NCBI RefSeq assembly: GCF_963678635.1
Contig: NC_087063.1
Location: forward strand, 36,368,540 to 36,432,539
Direction of reading: 5' to 3'
Source of the DNA: Symsagittifera roscoffensis
Taxonomy: Eukaryota > Xenacoelomorpha > Acoela > Convolutidae
DNA: 64,000 nucleotides
In this document: in pieces, positions 21,284 to 31,900 of the stretch
How the letters are laid out: each line of letters starts with the position of its first letter
Numbering within the stretch: the first letter of the stretch is position 1
Translations under genes and position numbers: made by a program
The notes under the pieces: model-generated
Seen by the model: only the letters and a program-made list of their open reading frames with translations
Databases searched by the model: none
What the model was told of the DNA's origin: nothing

Positions 21284-21309
21284 TTAGGTCACAGTTTTAG
21301 CCTAATTGT
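21280..21309 (+). repeat. Inverted repeat at LINE-2 5' end
   Basis: ACAATTAGG and CCTAATTGT, perfect over 9 bp with a 12-base spacer, lie at the very start of the second LINE, about 25 bp before ATG 21335. It can fold as a hairpin in the 5' leader of the RNA. Confidence 0.75.
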
Positions 21310-21334
21310 TGTGATAAACTTATTAAATAGATAA

Positions 21335-22181
21335 ATGGCTCCGATCAAACGCACGAATCGAGCAAATTCAACTGCTGAACAAGATGTGTGTAACAAATGT
21401 TCTGAGACGATTGGTGGATGGATCTTCTGCTACTCGTGTAGGAAGTGGATGCATGACAAGTGTTGTGGACTATCACTAGAACTCGTTCAACAGATCACCA
21501 AGATTGACAACATTCAATGTCTGCGGTGAGTGTCTGAAATCCAATGAACTAATCAATCAGAAAATCTTGGACAACACCTTGGATAAGGTTATTACTCCAA
21601 AGATCGAAGTTATTTTATCTAATTTTACCGATAAACTTACTGAGAAATTTACTGAAATTGCTGGTACAGTTTCGAGCTCTGCTCAAACATACGCCGCAGT
21701 TGCTTCAACTCCTACTACTGTTCCTGCAATTTCTTCTCCTGTCGATAAAACTTGGACTCGTGAATTGAAAATTGATGGTATATCCGAAAACAGAGGTGAT
21801 TTCAAATCACAAACTGAATCTGATATTCACCAAATTACTGCTATTTTGACTCACCTAGGGGAGGATTCTTTTGTTAAAGTTAAATTTTTCAAGCGCCTGG
21901 GAAAACGTATTGCTACCAGTACGCGCCCACGCACCTTACTTGTTGAATTTACTTCCAAATTTGACTGTGTCAAAGTTTTATCTAAAGCTTACAAACTGCA
22001 ATCCTTTCAATCTCCCATTTACATTTCAAAATTTCTGTCTCCTACTGACCAAATCAAATTGCGTAAATTATTGAAACTGAGGACTGATGTTTCCACCAAA
22101 GACAACATTCCAAAGAGCGATCTCAAGATAAAAGACCTGAAACTTTACCATAATATTGTGGAAATTCCGTTACCCGAATGA
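21335..22181 (+). CDS. LINE-2 ORF1: PHD finger + RNA-binding protein (one frameshift)
   Basis: Starts MAPIKRTNRAN. The PHD-like finger is CNKCSETIGGWIFCYSC...MHDKCC..., finishing with a C-x2-C in the next frame (VCGEC), so there is one indel near 21520. After it come a linker/coiled-coil stretch, then the RRM-like part (ELKIDGISENRG, VKFFKRLGKRIAT, RTLLVEF) and a Lys-rich helix to PLPE. The stop is TGA 22179-22181, followed directly by CTA G. ORF2 continues in frame. Confidence 0.82.
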
Positions 22182-25016
22182 CTAGCGGATTTGAGGTTGT
22201 GTCTTATCAACGCTCAAAGCTTGATAACAAGTACTCAACGTCTCAAGCTATGCAATTTTCTGCTTTCTAACAACATTGATTTACTGTTTGTCACCAAAAC
22301 TGGGCTCTATGATGAGATAGAGAATCACGAAATCTTCCCTGCTTCTGGCTATCACGTCCTCATGCGACTTGACAGAACTTCAGGAGCACATGGAGGAGTG
22401 CTTATTGCTGTCCGTGTGAGCCTGGAACTCAGTCTTTTATCATCCTTCTCTTACTCTGATTTTTGCTGTTCTATCATTATTGATTTCCAGAAAGCATTTT
22501 ATAGTTTCTTATTGATTTACAATCCACCTCAAACTTCATTAGTCAGAGTTGATTCTTCTGTGCTTGTTGAGGCTATGTTTAACCACCGCGATGAGGTTGT
22601 AAAATATCTCGGTCGCAAAATTGCGAAAGACCGAGTTGTTACCGCAGTTCTCGGAGACATCAACCTTCCTGATGTCTACTGGAGCTCACACACTGCTACT
22701 TCTGATTATTCAAACAAATTTTTGACAGCACTAGATGACCTTGACTTGCTTCAAAATGTTGATTTGAGCACCATAGTTTCGGGCAACATCCTTGACTTGC
22801 TCTGCGTTTCAGATCCTCATCGATTCATAGTTTTTCGAGGTGCCACTGTTTATTTGATCATTTTCCTATTTTTGCGCATGTATTTGCTGCAAATTCAGTT
22901 TCACAGTTTACTACAAAGCGATCTGTCACTTACTCAAAAAGTACTCAAAAGTTAATTTAGAAAGTTTCAGTCGGGCTATATCCCCCTTATACTCTATCTT
23001 GCATTCAAACTGTCATAATGAGTTCATTGACAAGTTCAACGAAACTGTTTATCAAGCACTTGATTCTTCATGTCGTAAAATTACGGCTCGCAGAAAAGAT
23101 TTTCCGTTTTACTTTTCATCTCATTCTATTCATATTGCTAATAAATTGAGAACTATGAACAATTCGAATTGTTTTAATCCCCAATATCCGTCTCAATTAG
23201 AGAATGATTTCTCAAACTCAGTTGAACTCGATAAAACCCTGCTGATTCAACGTTTTTCGCCGAATTCTTCCAGGCATGCTTTTATGTTTCTTAACCAATT
23301 TAAATCAACACAACCTTTCCCTACTAAAATTTTTTGGGGACGCAAACATGTCGAGAGCGATGTTTTAATTAGTGAGACTTTCAATCAATATTTCGCTTCT
23401 GTTTATCAATTATCTGAAAATAGTCCTTCCGCTGGTGGTAGTTTGGCTGATTTTGAAATCAAACTTTCCGAAGTTGATGTCTCCCCCAGTATTGTTGGCG
23501 AGCTCCTAGCTAGACGCAAAGAGACTCGTTCTACAGATAATATACCTGCTTTCATTTATAAATCCTGTCAAAGCATTCTTTCTCCGCTTGTTTCTTTCCT
23601 TTTCTTATCCATTATACAATCTTGTGTTTGGCCCGATTCCTGGAAAACTGCATTCATCACTCCTGTTTTCAAATCTGGTTCTCCTTATGATATTACCAAT
23701 TATTGGCCAGTTAGCATACTTCCTCCTCTTTCACTCATTTTTGAGCGTATTTTGTTCAATTATATTTACCCTCGAGTTCGATACAAAAATTCGAATGCTC
23801 AGCATGTATTCCGCAAGAAGCGTTCCACCATAACGCAAATGCTCTCATATCTAGATGAAGTATATCACTTTCATGATGCCAAAATTCCTTGCGCTGCCAT
23901 GTATTTCGATTTTAGCAAAGCTTTCAATTCTGTCAGGCACGACATTATTGTACAAAAGTTTGCTGCTTTTGGTTTTGACGACATTTTTACCACTCTTTTG
24001 ATTTTTATCTTTAAAACCGTTTTCAATTTGTTAAAGTTCGACCAAGCATTTCCACCACTTTACCGGTTACTAGTGGTGTACCTCAAGGGAGCGTACTGGG
24101 TCCTCTGCTTTTCCTTTTGTTTATTAATGATCTTCCTGATATATTTAATCATTCAAACTGTTTTCTTTTCGCTGATGACTCAAATCTCGTTTGTAAGACA
24201 AATTACAGTGATTTACAGTCTGATGTAGACAGTTTCACTCATTGGTGTACTCAGAATGGTCTTAAGATCAATAAAAACAAGTGCAATTTCATTATTTTCA
24301 ATGGCAAATTTCCTGATTGTATTTTTGTTAACAACCAACCTGTTCATTCTATTAATTTACTCAAAGACCTTGGTCTGCTTGTTAGCTCTAATCTTACTTG
24401 GTCAGACCATATTAGTAAAAAATTTCTATCGAGCAATAAAAGCTTTCATTTCATCAAACGTTCTATTCCATATCTTATTCCACTTTCTGTTAAACTCATG
24501 TTCATCAATACTTGTGTTAAAAGTATTTTATTGTGTGCTAGTTCTGTGTGGTCTCCTTCTTTAACTATGTTAAGGAAGCTTGAGAACTTCAACAGGAAAT
24601 GTCCTACCTGGGTTACAGGTCATTTAACTTATATGAAGCAATTTTCTTTAACGAATTCGCTTCCCATCTCCTTCACGCTTATATTTAACGACCTTATCCT
24701 TTTCCACAAAATGTTAAATGGCGACTCAGATCTCCCTTTTGCTGCGTATTATTATTTTAAGGTGACGACATCAAGATCCAGCGCGTTGATGACAGTGAAA
24801 ACCGCAAGAAGATGGTCAACCGAGACGTTCTTCACCCACCGAACAGCACGTGCCGGGAACTACATGCTGAAAACAACGGAGATCGACTTTTTCACCTCTT
24901 TACGCCGTTTTCGCAGTACCCTCAAAGACCTCTTACTAGAGCGCTCTAAACTCTTCAATCGTGAGAACTCATGCACTTGGTTTTTGAAGTGCCGTTGCTC
25001 TTTCTGTAGATCTTAG
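22182..25016 (+). CDS. LINE-2 ORF2: endonuclease + reverse transcriptase (decayed)
   Basis: Open in the ORF1 frame directly after TGA 22179-22181, with no AUG before the first endonuclease motif (INAQSL). The first in-frame AUG is about 180 bases further on. EN motifs: INAQSL, VTKTGL (the usual TETWL Glu is Lys here), HGGVLIAV, LIYNPPQ, VLGDINLPD. RT motifs: VSILPPLSLIFERIL, MYFDFSKAFNSV, then in another frame GVPQGSVLGPLLF, FLFADDSN. The C-terminus ends CTWFLKCRCSFC at 25016. Main open stretches are 22191-22955, 22999-24228 and 24117-25016, so three or so breaks. The RT aspartates are kept, but the Glu-to-Lys change would inactivate the nuclease. Confidence 0.85.
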
Positions 25017-25054
25017 TTTTTAACATATTTTTTCATCTATTCATATAAATTTTG

Positions 25055-25071
25055 CCTTATTTTTAATAAGG
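25055..25071 (+). promoter_or_regulatory. 3'-terminal hairpin of LINE-2
   Basis: CCTTATT-TTT-AATAAGG, a perfect 7-bp stem with a 3-nt loop, lies after the ORF2 stop and before the T/TTTG-rich tail (25080-25102). It matches in position the hairpin of LINE-1, though not in sequence, and is a likely binding site for the element's own reverse transcriptase. Confidence 0.55.
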
Positions 25072-25102
25072 TAATTAATTCTTTTTTTGTTTGTTTGTTG
25101 TT

Positions 25103-26297
25103 CTCAATCTGACTGTAAATTAACGTTGATGACGTTATATTTGCAAAGTCTACTATCGAAGAAAGCTTGATGACTACAAAACTGACCAATTAACGATGAC
25201 CACATGGTCTACCATCATTTTTTTTCAGTAAACAGATCAAAATACGGCAAATGAAGTGCACGTCGAACCAATGACCAAAAGCCTGGCAAAAACACCGCGC
25301 AGCTGAAAAACAGCTGCCATATTTAAAAAAAATTAGAAAAAATGACAGGCACAATCTTGAACACTGGCGACCCAGATCCTTGATAAACTTCATAGGCAAC
25401 CATCAAAATAGATTCATCAAATCAAAATAGATTCATCAAACTAAAGTTATTAGTCCAGACAAGCTCTATCCTCTGAGTAAAACCACTAGAGCACTAGAAA
25501 AACGCTCAACTGGCAAAGTAGTTGCATTTTAACTGAATTTATCCAAACCTTGTGGTAATTCATCGAATTTTTAAAATTCCATGACGGCTGAAATATTTCG
25601 TGATCTTGGTTTCTACTAGAAAAACCAATTGACCACCACCTTGGTGGCCTTAAAAAATTAATGAAATTAGACGTCCTTTAAGCAAAACGTAACAAGCGGT
25701 GGGCCAAAGGAATTCCTCTTGGGCCCGCTGCTTATCAGCTTTTTCATTAACAATATCATCGATGGCTTGAGTTTATCTGATCCGTATATATACGCCAACA
25801 ATTTTAAAATTGTGACAATCATCATCTATCCAAACGAAAATTGGTCCTTTCTGCAAGATGTCCCTTGCTCTCGAGAAGTGTTCACAATTAGTTTTCAGTG
25901 GTAAGCTTCAGAGTATGCAACTGGCTGGTTCAATATTGAAATCAAATGTTGACTCTAAAGAGCTGGGAGTAATAATTGATTCAAAACTATCTCAAATCAA
26001 ACACGTAAACACGAGACAAGCAAAAACAAAACAAAAAACATTCTATTTATTTGTCTCGCGCAACAATATGTGCCGGACAGCGTCGCTGTTTAAATAAGGC
26101 CATTACAAGTCCACCATAATGCCAATTACGAAGTATGGGTTATCCTGTATCCATCCGAAGACACATGAGCTCACGCATTGATAAAGGGCAAACGGCATCA
26201 ACGCGGTTAAAAACCTTGAGGAAAAGTAAATCAGCTCAAAATTTTTTCTCATTAAGGGTTCTGAATCAAGCTGTACATTAACGTTGATGACATATCA
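25103..26297 (+). repeat. Family B unit, type I, broken by family D
   Basis: Begins ttctcaatctgactgtaaattaacgttgatg in two runs, carries GPLLISFFINN and YIYANNFK (ADD changed to ANN), and ends with the usual 'ccttgaggaaaagtaaatcagctc'. It restarts a further unit for about 50 bp before switching to family D at about 26298. Together with 20087-21283 it formed a type II-type I pair before LINE-2 landed between them. Confidence 0.85.
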
Positions 26298-27977
26298 TAA
26301 ACGGGCGTACGATACGTTGGAAGAGAAAATTAACAACGTTAATCGTGTCCATGAACGAACGAAAAAAAAAGATTTTTCAAGATTACAAAATTATTTTTCA
26401 AATTTCGAATTCAGCGTGCATGACACGTAACATTTTTGGTTTCGCAAAAAAAATAAAAATACATGAAAAAACAGAACAACACTTTTTGTTGTGAAAACAA
26501 AACAGCAGACATTGAGAAACGAAGATAGGAAAGTAAACAACGACCAACCGATTTTCGAAAGAAAATTTCCGAGTCGTAACGATTGTACAGTTAAAATCAA
26601 TTATGGACGTGTTCTACCGATTGGGAAGGCTATGAGCGAAAACAGCAACCCTTCCTCGTGGTGAAGGAGCCTAGTCAACGAAGACCATAAAATCGGAAAA
26701 ATATCTCGCTATATTGCGAAATTTTTAACTTCCCGGATTATCCTGATTTACTTTAATAATATCCAAAATCATTTCCAGATCATCAGAAGCTGAGAGCTGA
26801 GGGAAAAGGTCGATCCATCTCCGGTGGATAAATTGATTTTCTCTAGTGTAACAAAACAAAAAACAATGAATTTTTATAAAATGTAGGAGTTGAGGGAAAG
26901 GGTCGATCCATCTAATACTTATAATCGTTAAGTACTCAGGCTATGAGAAGCTAAGCCTGAATACAATTTTTAGAGATGACTATGGTAGAGATGGTTAGAG
27001 CGTACAGCTCTATTCAGATGGTAGTAAATCTTTTTAGGATTATGATTTACTTTCTGTCGGTATGTACTTCCGGGCTAATATTACATAAAAAAAACATCAT
27101 GTTTATGAATATTCCGTTTCGAATCTTGAGCTCTAATTCTGATGAAAATTTAATTACGATTGGTTACTAATACTGGGCAATTAAACCTGAAGGTATATAG
27201 TTGATGTGCCATTCGACCAGAATGCTGAGTAATTTTATTCGCAATAAACGGTCGTACGATACGTTGGAAAAGAAAATTAACAACGTTAATCATGTTCATG
27301 AACGAAAAAAAAAAGATTTTTCAAGAATACGAAATTCTTTTTCAAATTTCGAATTCAGCGTAAATGACACGTAACATTTTTGGTTTTGCAAAAAAAAATG
27401 AAAATGCAAGAAAAAACAGAACAATTTTTGTTGTGAAAACAAAACAGCAGACATTGAGAAACGAAGATACGAAAGTAAATAACGAACAACCGATTTTCGA
27501 AAGAAATTTTCCGAGTCGTAACGATTGTACAATTAATCGTTTATAGACGTGTTATAACAATCATGAAGGCTATGAGCGAATATAGCAACCCTTCCTCGTG
27601 GTGAAGAAGGAGTTTAGTCAACGAAGACCATGAAATCGGAAAGATCTCTCGCTATATTGCGAAAATTTTAATTTCCCGGAATACCCTGAATTTCCTTTGA
27701 TAATATCCAAAATCATTTCCAGATCATCAGAAGTTGAGAGTTGAGGGAAAAGGTCGATCAATCTCCGTTGGATAGGATAATTTCTCTAGTGTACAAAAAC
27801 AAAAACAATAGTAACCTGAAGGTCTTGGAATAATGAGACCCAGTCATGAGCTCAAAATTTTACATGTAAGTTGAGTTAAAGTGCGCGTACCAGATGATAG
27901 CCTATCAGCAAAAACGACTTCGATGACGCGATCTTAGGAGAACCACAACAGATTGGCTATAGTAGAGATGGTTAGAG
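26298..27977 (+). repeat. Two family D monomers (D4 partial, D5)
   Basis: D4 starts mid-unit at 'aaacgggcgtacgatacg' and D5 starts at about 27152. D5 ends inside the A-box-like motif ('gatggttagagcata'), where family B begins at 27978. The same D-to-B joint is at 37391-37392, so it was duplicated as a joint. Confidence 0.85.
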
Positions 27978-28972
27978 CATAAGTTGAATGTTGATGACGT
28001 TAAAATTGGAAAGTCTACTATCAAAAAAAAGCTTGATGAACACAAAACTGACCTATTAACGATGACCACACAGTCTACCATCATTTTTCTTTCTGAAAAC
28101 AGCTCAAAATATGGCAAATATATTCCACGTCAAAAAAAGATGATCGAAAGCCTGGAAAAACACCGAGCTGCTGAAAAATAGCGGCCATTTTATGAAAACT
28201 TGAAGAAAAGATGAAAACTGAAGAAAAAATGACAGGCACAAAGTCGATTACTGGAGACCCATATCCTTGATAAATTTTAAAAACTTCATAATCAAGCATC
28301 AAAATAGATTCCTCAAACACAGATAATTAGTCCAAACACACTTTAGCCTCTGAGTAAAAACTAGAGCTCTAGGCAAAACCCCAACAACCAAGGTAGTTGT
28401 ATTATACCTGAATTTTTCCAAAGCTTGAGGTAAAGTATCAAATTTTTAAAACTACATGATGGCTGAAGAATTTGGTGATTTTGGTGTCTACTAGAAAAAC
28501 TTAACGACTCCCTTGGTGGCCTTAAAAAATAAATGAAAATAGACATCATCTAAGCTAAACGTAACAAGCGGTGGGCCAAAGGGATTCCTTTTGAGCCCGC
28601 GTGTTATCAGCTTTTTCATTAACTATCTCCTCGATGGCCTGAATTTATCTGATCTGTTTATATAAGCCAACCTTTTTAAAATGCTGACAATCAACATCTA
28701 TCCAAACGAAAACTGGCCCTTTCTGCAAGATTTCCCTTGCTCTCAAGAAGTGTTCACGACTAGTTTTCAGGAATAAACTTCAAAGCATGCAATTAGCTGG
28801 TTCAATTTTGAAATCAGATATTGGAGCTGAATATCTGGGAGTAATAATTGATTCGAAATAATTTCAAATCAAACACACAAGCGCGAGTCAAGCAAAAACC
28901 AATAAAACAACTCACCTTATCAAGCGCGACATTGTGTGCCGGACAGCATCGCTGAATAAAATAGACCACTAA
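27978..28972 (+). repeat. Family B unit, type III
   Basis: B variant with 'gagcccgcgtgttatcagc' and 'gatctgtttatataagcc'. The RT motif A position reads YLNFSK again, and the YADD region is lost. It ends 'gaataaaatagaccactaaaagggg' and passes straight into E-type sequence. The copy at 37392-38385 has the same ends. Confidence 0.85.
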
Positions 28973-31900
28973 AAGGGGTAGGAAACTTCGGGTTTAGTTT
29001 AGTTTTTTTGTTTTTCACGCAAATTCAGAAACACAAATAACTCTCGAAATGAGTCGATTGATATATTATGCTAAAGTCCTTTCAATTGTGATTCGGAACA
29101 CACAACATTTTTTAAAAAACCTTCATTGTGTCGAGAAAATCGGTTTAAAACTTTTGATTTTTGGTCCAATTTCGAACTAAATTGGTGTGAGCGTTAAGCT
29201 TACACTATATTATTTAAGCTTAGTTTAAGCAGGAAAAGTTTGTTTAACTGAAACAAAAATAGTTTTTTGGAGTTTCTTAGCGCCGTATGCTATACAAAGA
29301 TTTAAAACTCCAAAAAATTCTGCAAAAAAAAATTTTCATTCAATTGTTTTTTACAGTTTCGTTTAGTTTTCTGGACATTTTTTTTCTTCAAAAATTGCAT
29401 TTTTGATGGCTTTTTCTACTGTCTGTCAAATGTGCCTAATTTTTTTTCGTTAAAATTTTTTTGGCAGAACAAAAACGATACTTATTTGAAAAAAATATAC
29501 ATTTTTTTCTTTTCTAACCAAAGACATCAAAAGCCTGATATGATCTAGACGGGGTACCGGCCCTCTAGTTGACTTGAATTAGCTTTCAACCCTCCTTATA
29601 GTCATAGTTTATGGGGTCTGAAAGTGAAATGAGTTGTCAGAGAGCTGCACCTCCCACAATTGTTGTAAATAATACTACAGTAAAATGAAAGAATAAAGCA
29701 AAAAAAGTACGTAATTTCTTTTTGGAAAGAATGTTTTTTCGGAAAATTGCTTTCAAGACTCGTTTACAGCTTTTTTTATCATTTTTTAAAAAACATATCA
29801 GTTTGATTTTGTGTGAAGGAAAGGAGAAACTCAAAATGTAACTATTTTGATCGAAAACATGCGAGCACAACAATGTATCAGTTGCATTTGAAAGAAAGAC
29901 TATCGTAAGCTGTTTCTGCACCAAAAAATTCCGAAATTTGATTCATTTTTCTTCCAACTGTTTGAAAAAAGGGGAAGAACTTTGACTTCCGGTACATTTT
30001 AGATTTTTTGTTTTTCACGCAAAATCACTAACACAAATAATTATCGGAATGGGTCGAGTGATATATCATGATTAAACCCTTTCAATCGTAAATCGAAAAA
30101 CATTTAAATTTTAAAAGCATTCCACAGAGTCAACAAAAACTGGTTTGAAACGTTTGATTTAAAATGGTGTTAGCGTTAAGCTTACCATAGCCTTTTAGGC
30201 ATAATTTAGGCCATGAAAAATTCGTATATCTGAACAAAAAATTTTTTTTGGAGTTTATTAGCGCAATTTGGTGAACAAAGATTGAAAATTTAAAAAATAA
30301 TTGCAAAAAAATAGTTTTTAAACTATTTATTTCTTTTTTTTCCACATTTGGTTAGTTTTCCTAGTCAATTTTTTTTCAAAAACTGGATTTTGAATGGTCT
30401 TTTTCACTATGAATGCCAAATATCCCTAAGTAATTTTTTAGATTAAATTTGAGCCAAGAAAAGTTCGTTTGTTTGAACAAAAAGTAGTTTTATAGCGCCG
30501 TATGCTACACAAAGATTTAAAACTCCAAAAAATTCTGCAAAAAAAACTTTCATTCAATTGTTTTTTACAGTTTCGTTTAGTTTTCTGGACATTTTTTTTT
30601 CTTCAAAAATTGCATTTTTGATGACTTTTTCTACTGTCTGTCAAATGTGCCTAATTTTTTTTCGTTAAGATTTTTTTGGCAGAACAAAACGATACTTATT
30701 TGAAAAAAAAAATACATTTTTTTCTTTTCTAACCAAAGACATCAAAAGCCTGATATGATCTAGACGGGGTAACGGCCCTCTAGTTGACTTGAATTAGCTT
30801 TCAACCCTCCTTATAGTCATAGTTTATGGGGTCTGAAAGTGAAATGAGTTGTCAGAGAGCTGCACCTCCCACAATTGTTGTAAATAATAATACAGTAAAA
30901 TGAAAGAATAAAGCAAAAAAAAGTACGTAATTTCTTTTTGGAAAGAATGTTTTTTCGGAAAATTGCTTTCAAGACTCGCTTACAGCTTTTTTTAATCATT
31001 TTTCAAAAAACATATCAGTTTGATTTTGTGTGAAAGAAAGGAGAAACTCAAAATGTAACTATTTTGATCGAAAACATGCGAGCACAACAATGTATCAGTT
31101 GCATATGAAAGAAAGACTATCGTAAGCGGTTTCTGCACCAAAAAATTCCCATATTTGATTCATTTTTCTTCCAACTGTTTGAAAAATGGGGAAAAACTTT
31201 GACTTCCGGTACATTTTAGATTTTTTGTTTTTCACGCAAAATCACTAACACAAATAATTATCGGAATGGGTCGAGTGATATATCATGATTAAACCCTTTC
31301 AATCGTAAATCGAAAAACATTTAAATTTGAAAAGCATTCCACAGAGTCAACAAAAACTGGTTTGAAACGTTTGATTTAAAATGGTGTTAGCGTTAAGCTT
31401 ACCATAGCCTTTTAGGCATAATTTAAGCCATGAAAAATTTGTATATCTGAACAAAAAAAAATTTTTGGAGTTTATTAGCGCAATTTGGTGAACAAAGATT
31501 GAATTGAAAATTTAAAAAATAATTGCAAAAAAATAGTTTTTAAACTATTTATTTCTTTTTTTTCCACATTTGGTTAGTTTTCCTAGTCAATTTTTTTTCA
31601 AAAACTGGATTTTGAATGGTCTTTTTCACTATGAATGCCAAATATCCCTAAGTATTTTTTTATATTAAATTTGAGCCAAGAAAATTTCGTTTATTTGAAC
31701 AAAAAGTAGTTTTATAGCGCCGTATGCTACACAAAGATTTAAAACTCCACAAAGTTCTGCAAAAAAAATTTTCATTCAATTGTTTTTTACAGTTTCGTTT
31801 AGTTTTCTGGACATTTTTTTTTCTTCAAAAATTGCATTTTTGATGACTTTTTCTACTGTCTGTCAAATGTGCCTAATTTTTTTTCGTTAAGATTTTTTTG

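Larger units (their letters stand above)
21284..25102 (+). mobile_element. CR1-like LINE, full length but decayed (LINE-2 of this window)
   Basis: About 3.8-kb non-LTR retrotransposon inserted between family B units: left flank ...ctcattaggtgtt, right flank resumes (g)ttctcaatctgactg. It has a 5' hairpin, PHD-finger ORF1, EN-RT ORF2, a 3' hairpin and a TTTG-type tail. It lacks the esterase-like ORF and the ~86-bp repeats of LINE-1 and differs strongly in protein sequence, so it is a separate family. Several frame breaks and a lost endonuclease glutamate mark it as older than LINE-1. Confidence 0.88.

Noticed and set aside
15074-25102. LTR retrotransposon or other capsid-bearing element
   Set aside because: No gag, protease, integrase or LTRs. 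Endonuclease type, RT motifs and tails are those of LINEs.
29637-29924. Minus-strand open frames in E monomers (for example MVQKQLTIVFLSNATD...)
   Set aside because: They recur only because the repeat recurs, start and stop at different places, and have no family signature.
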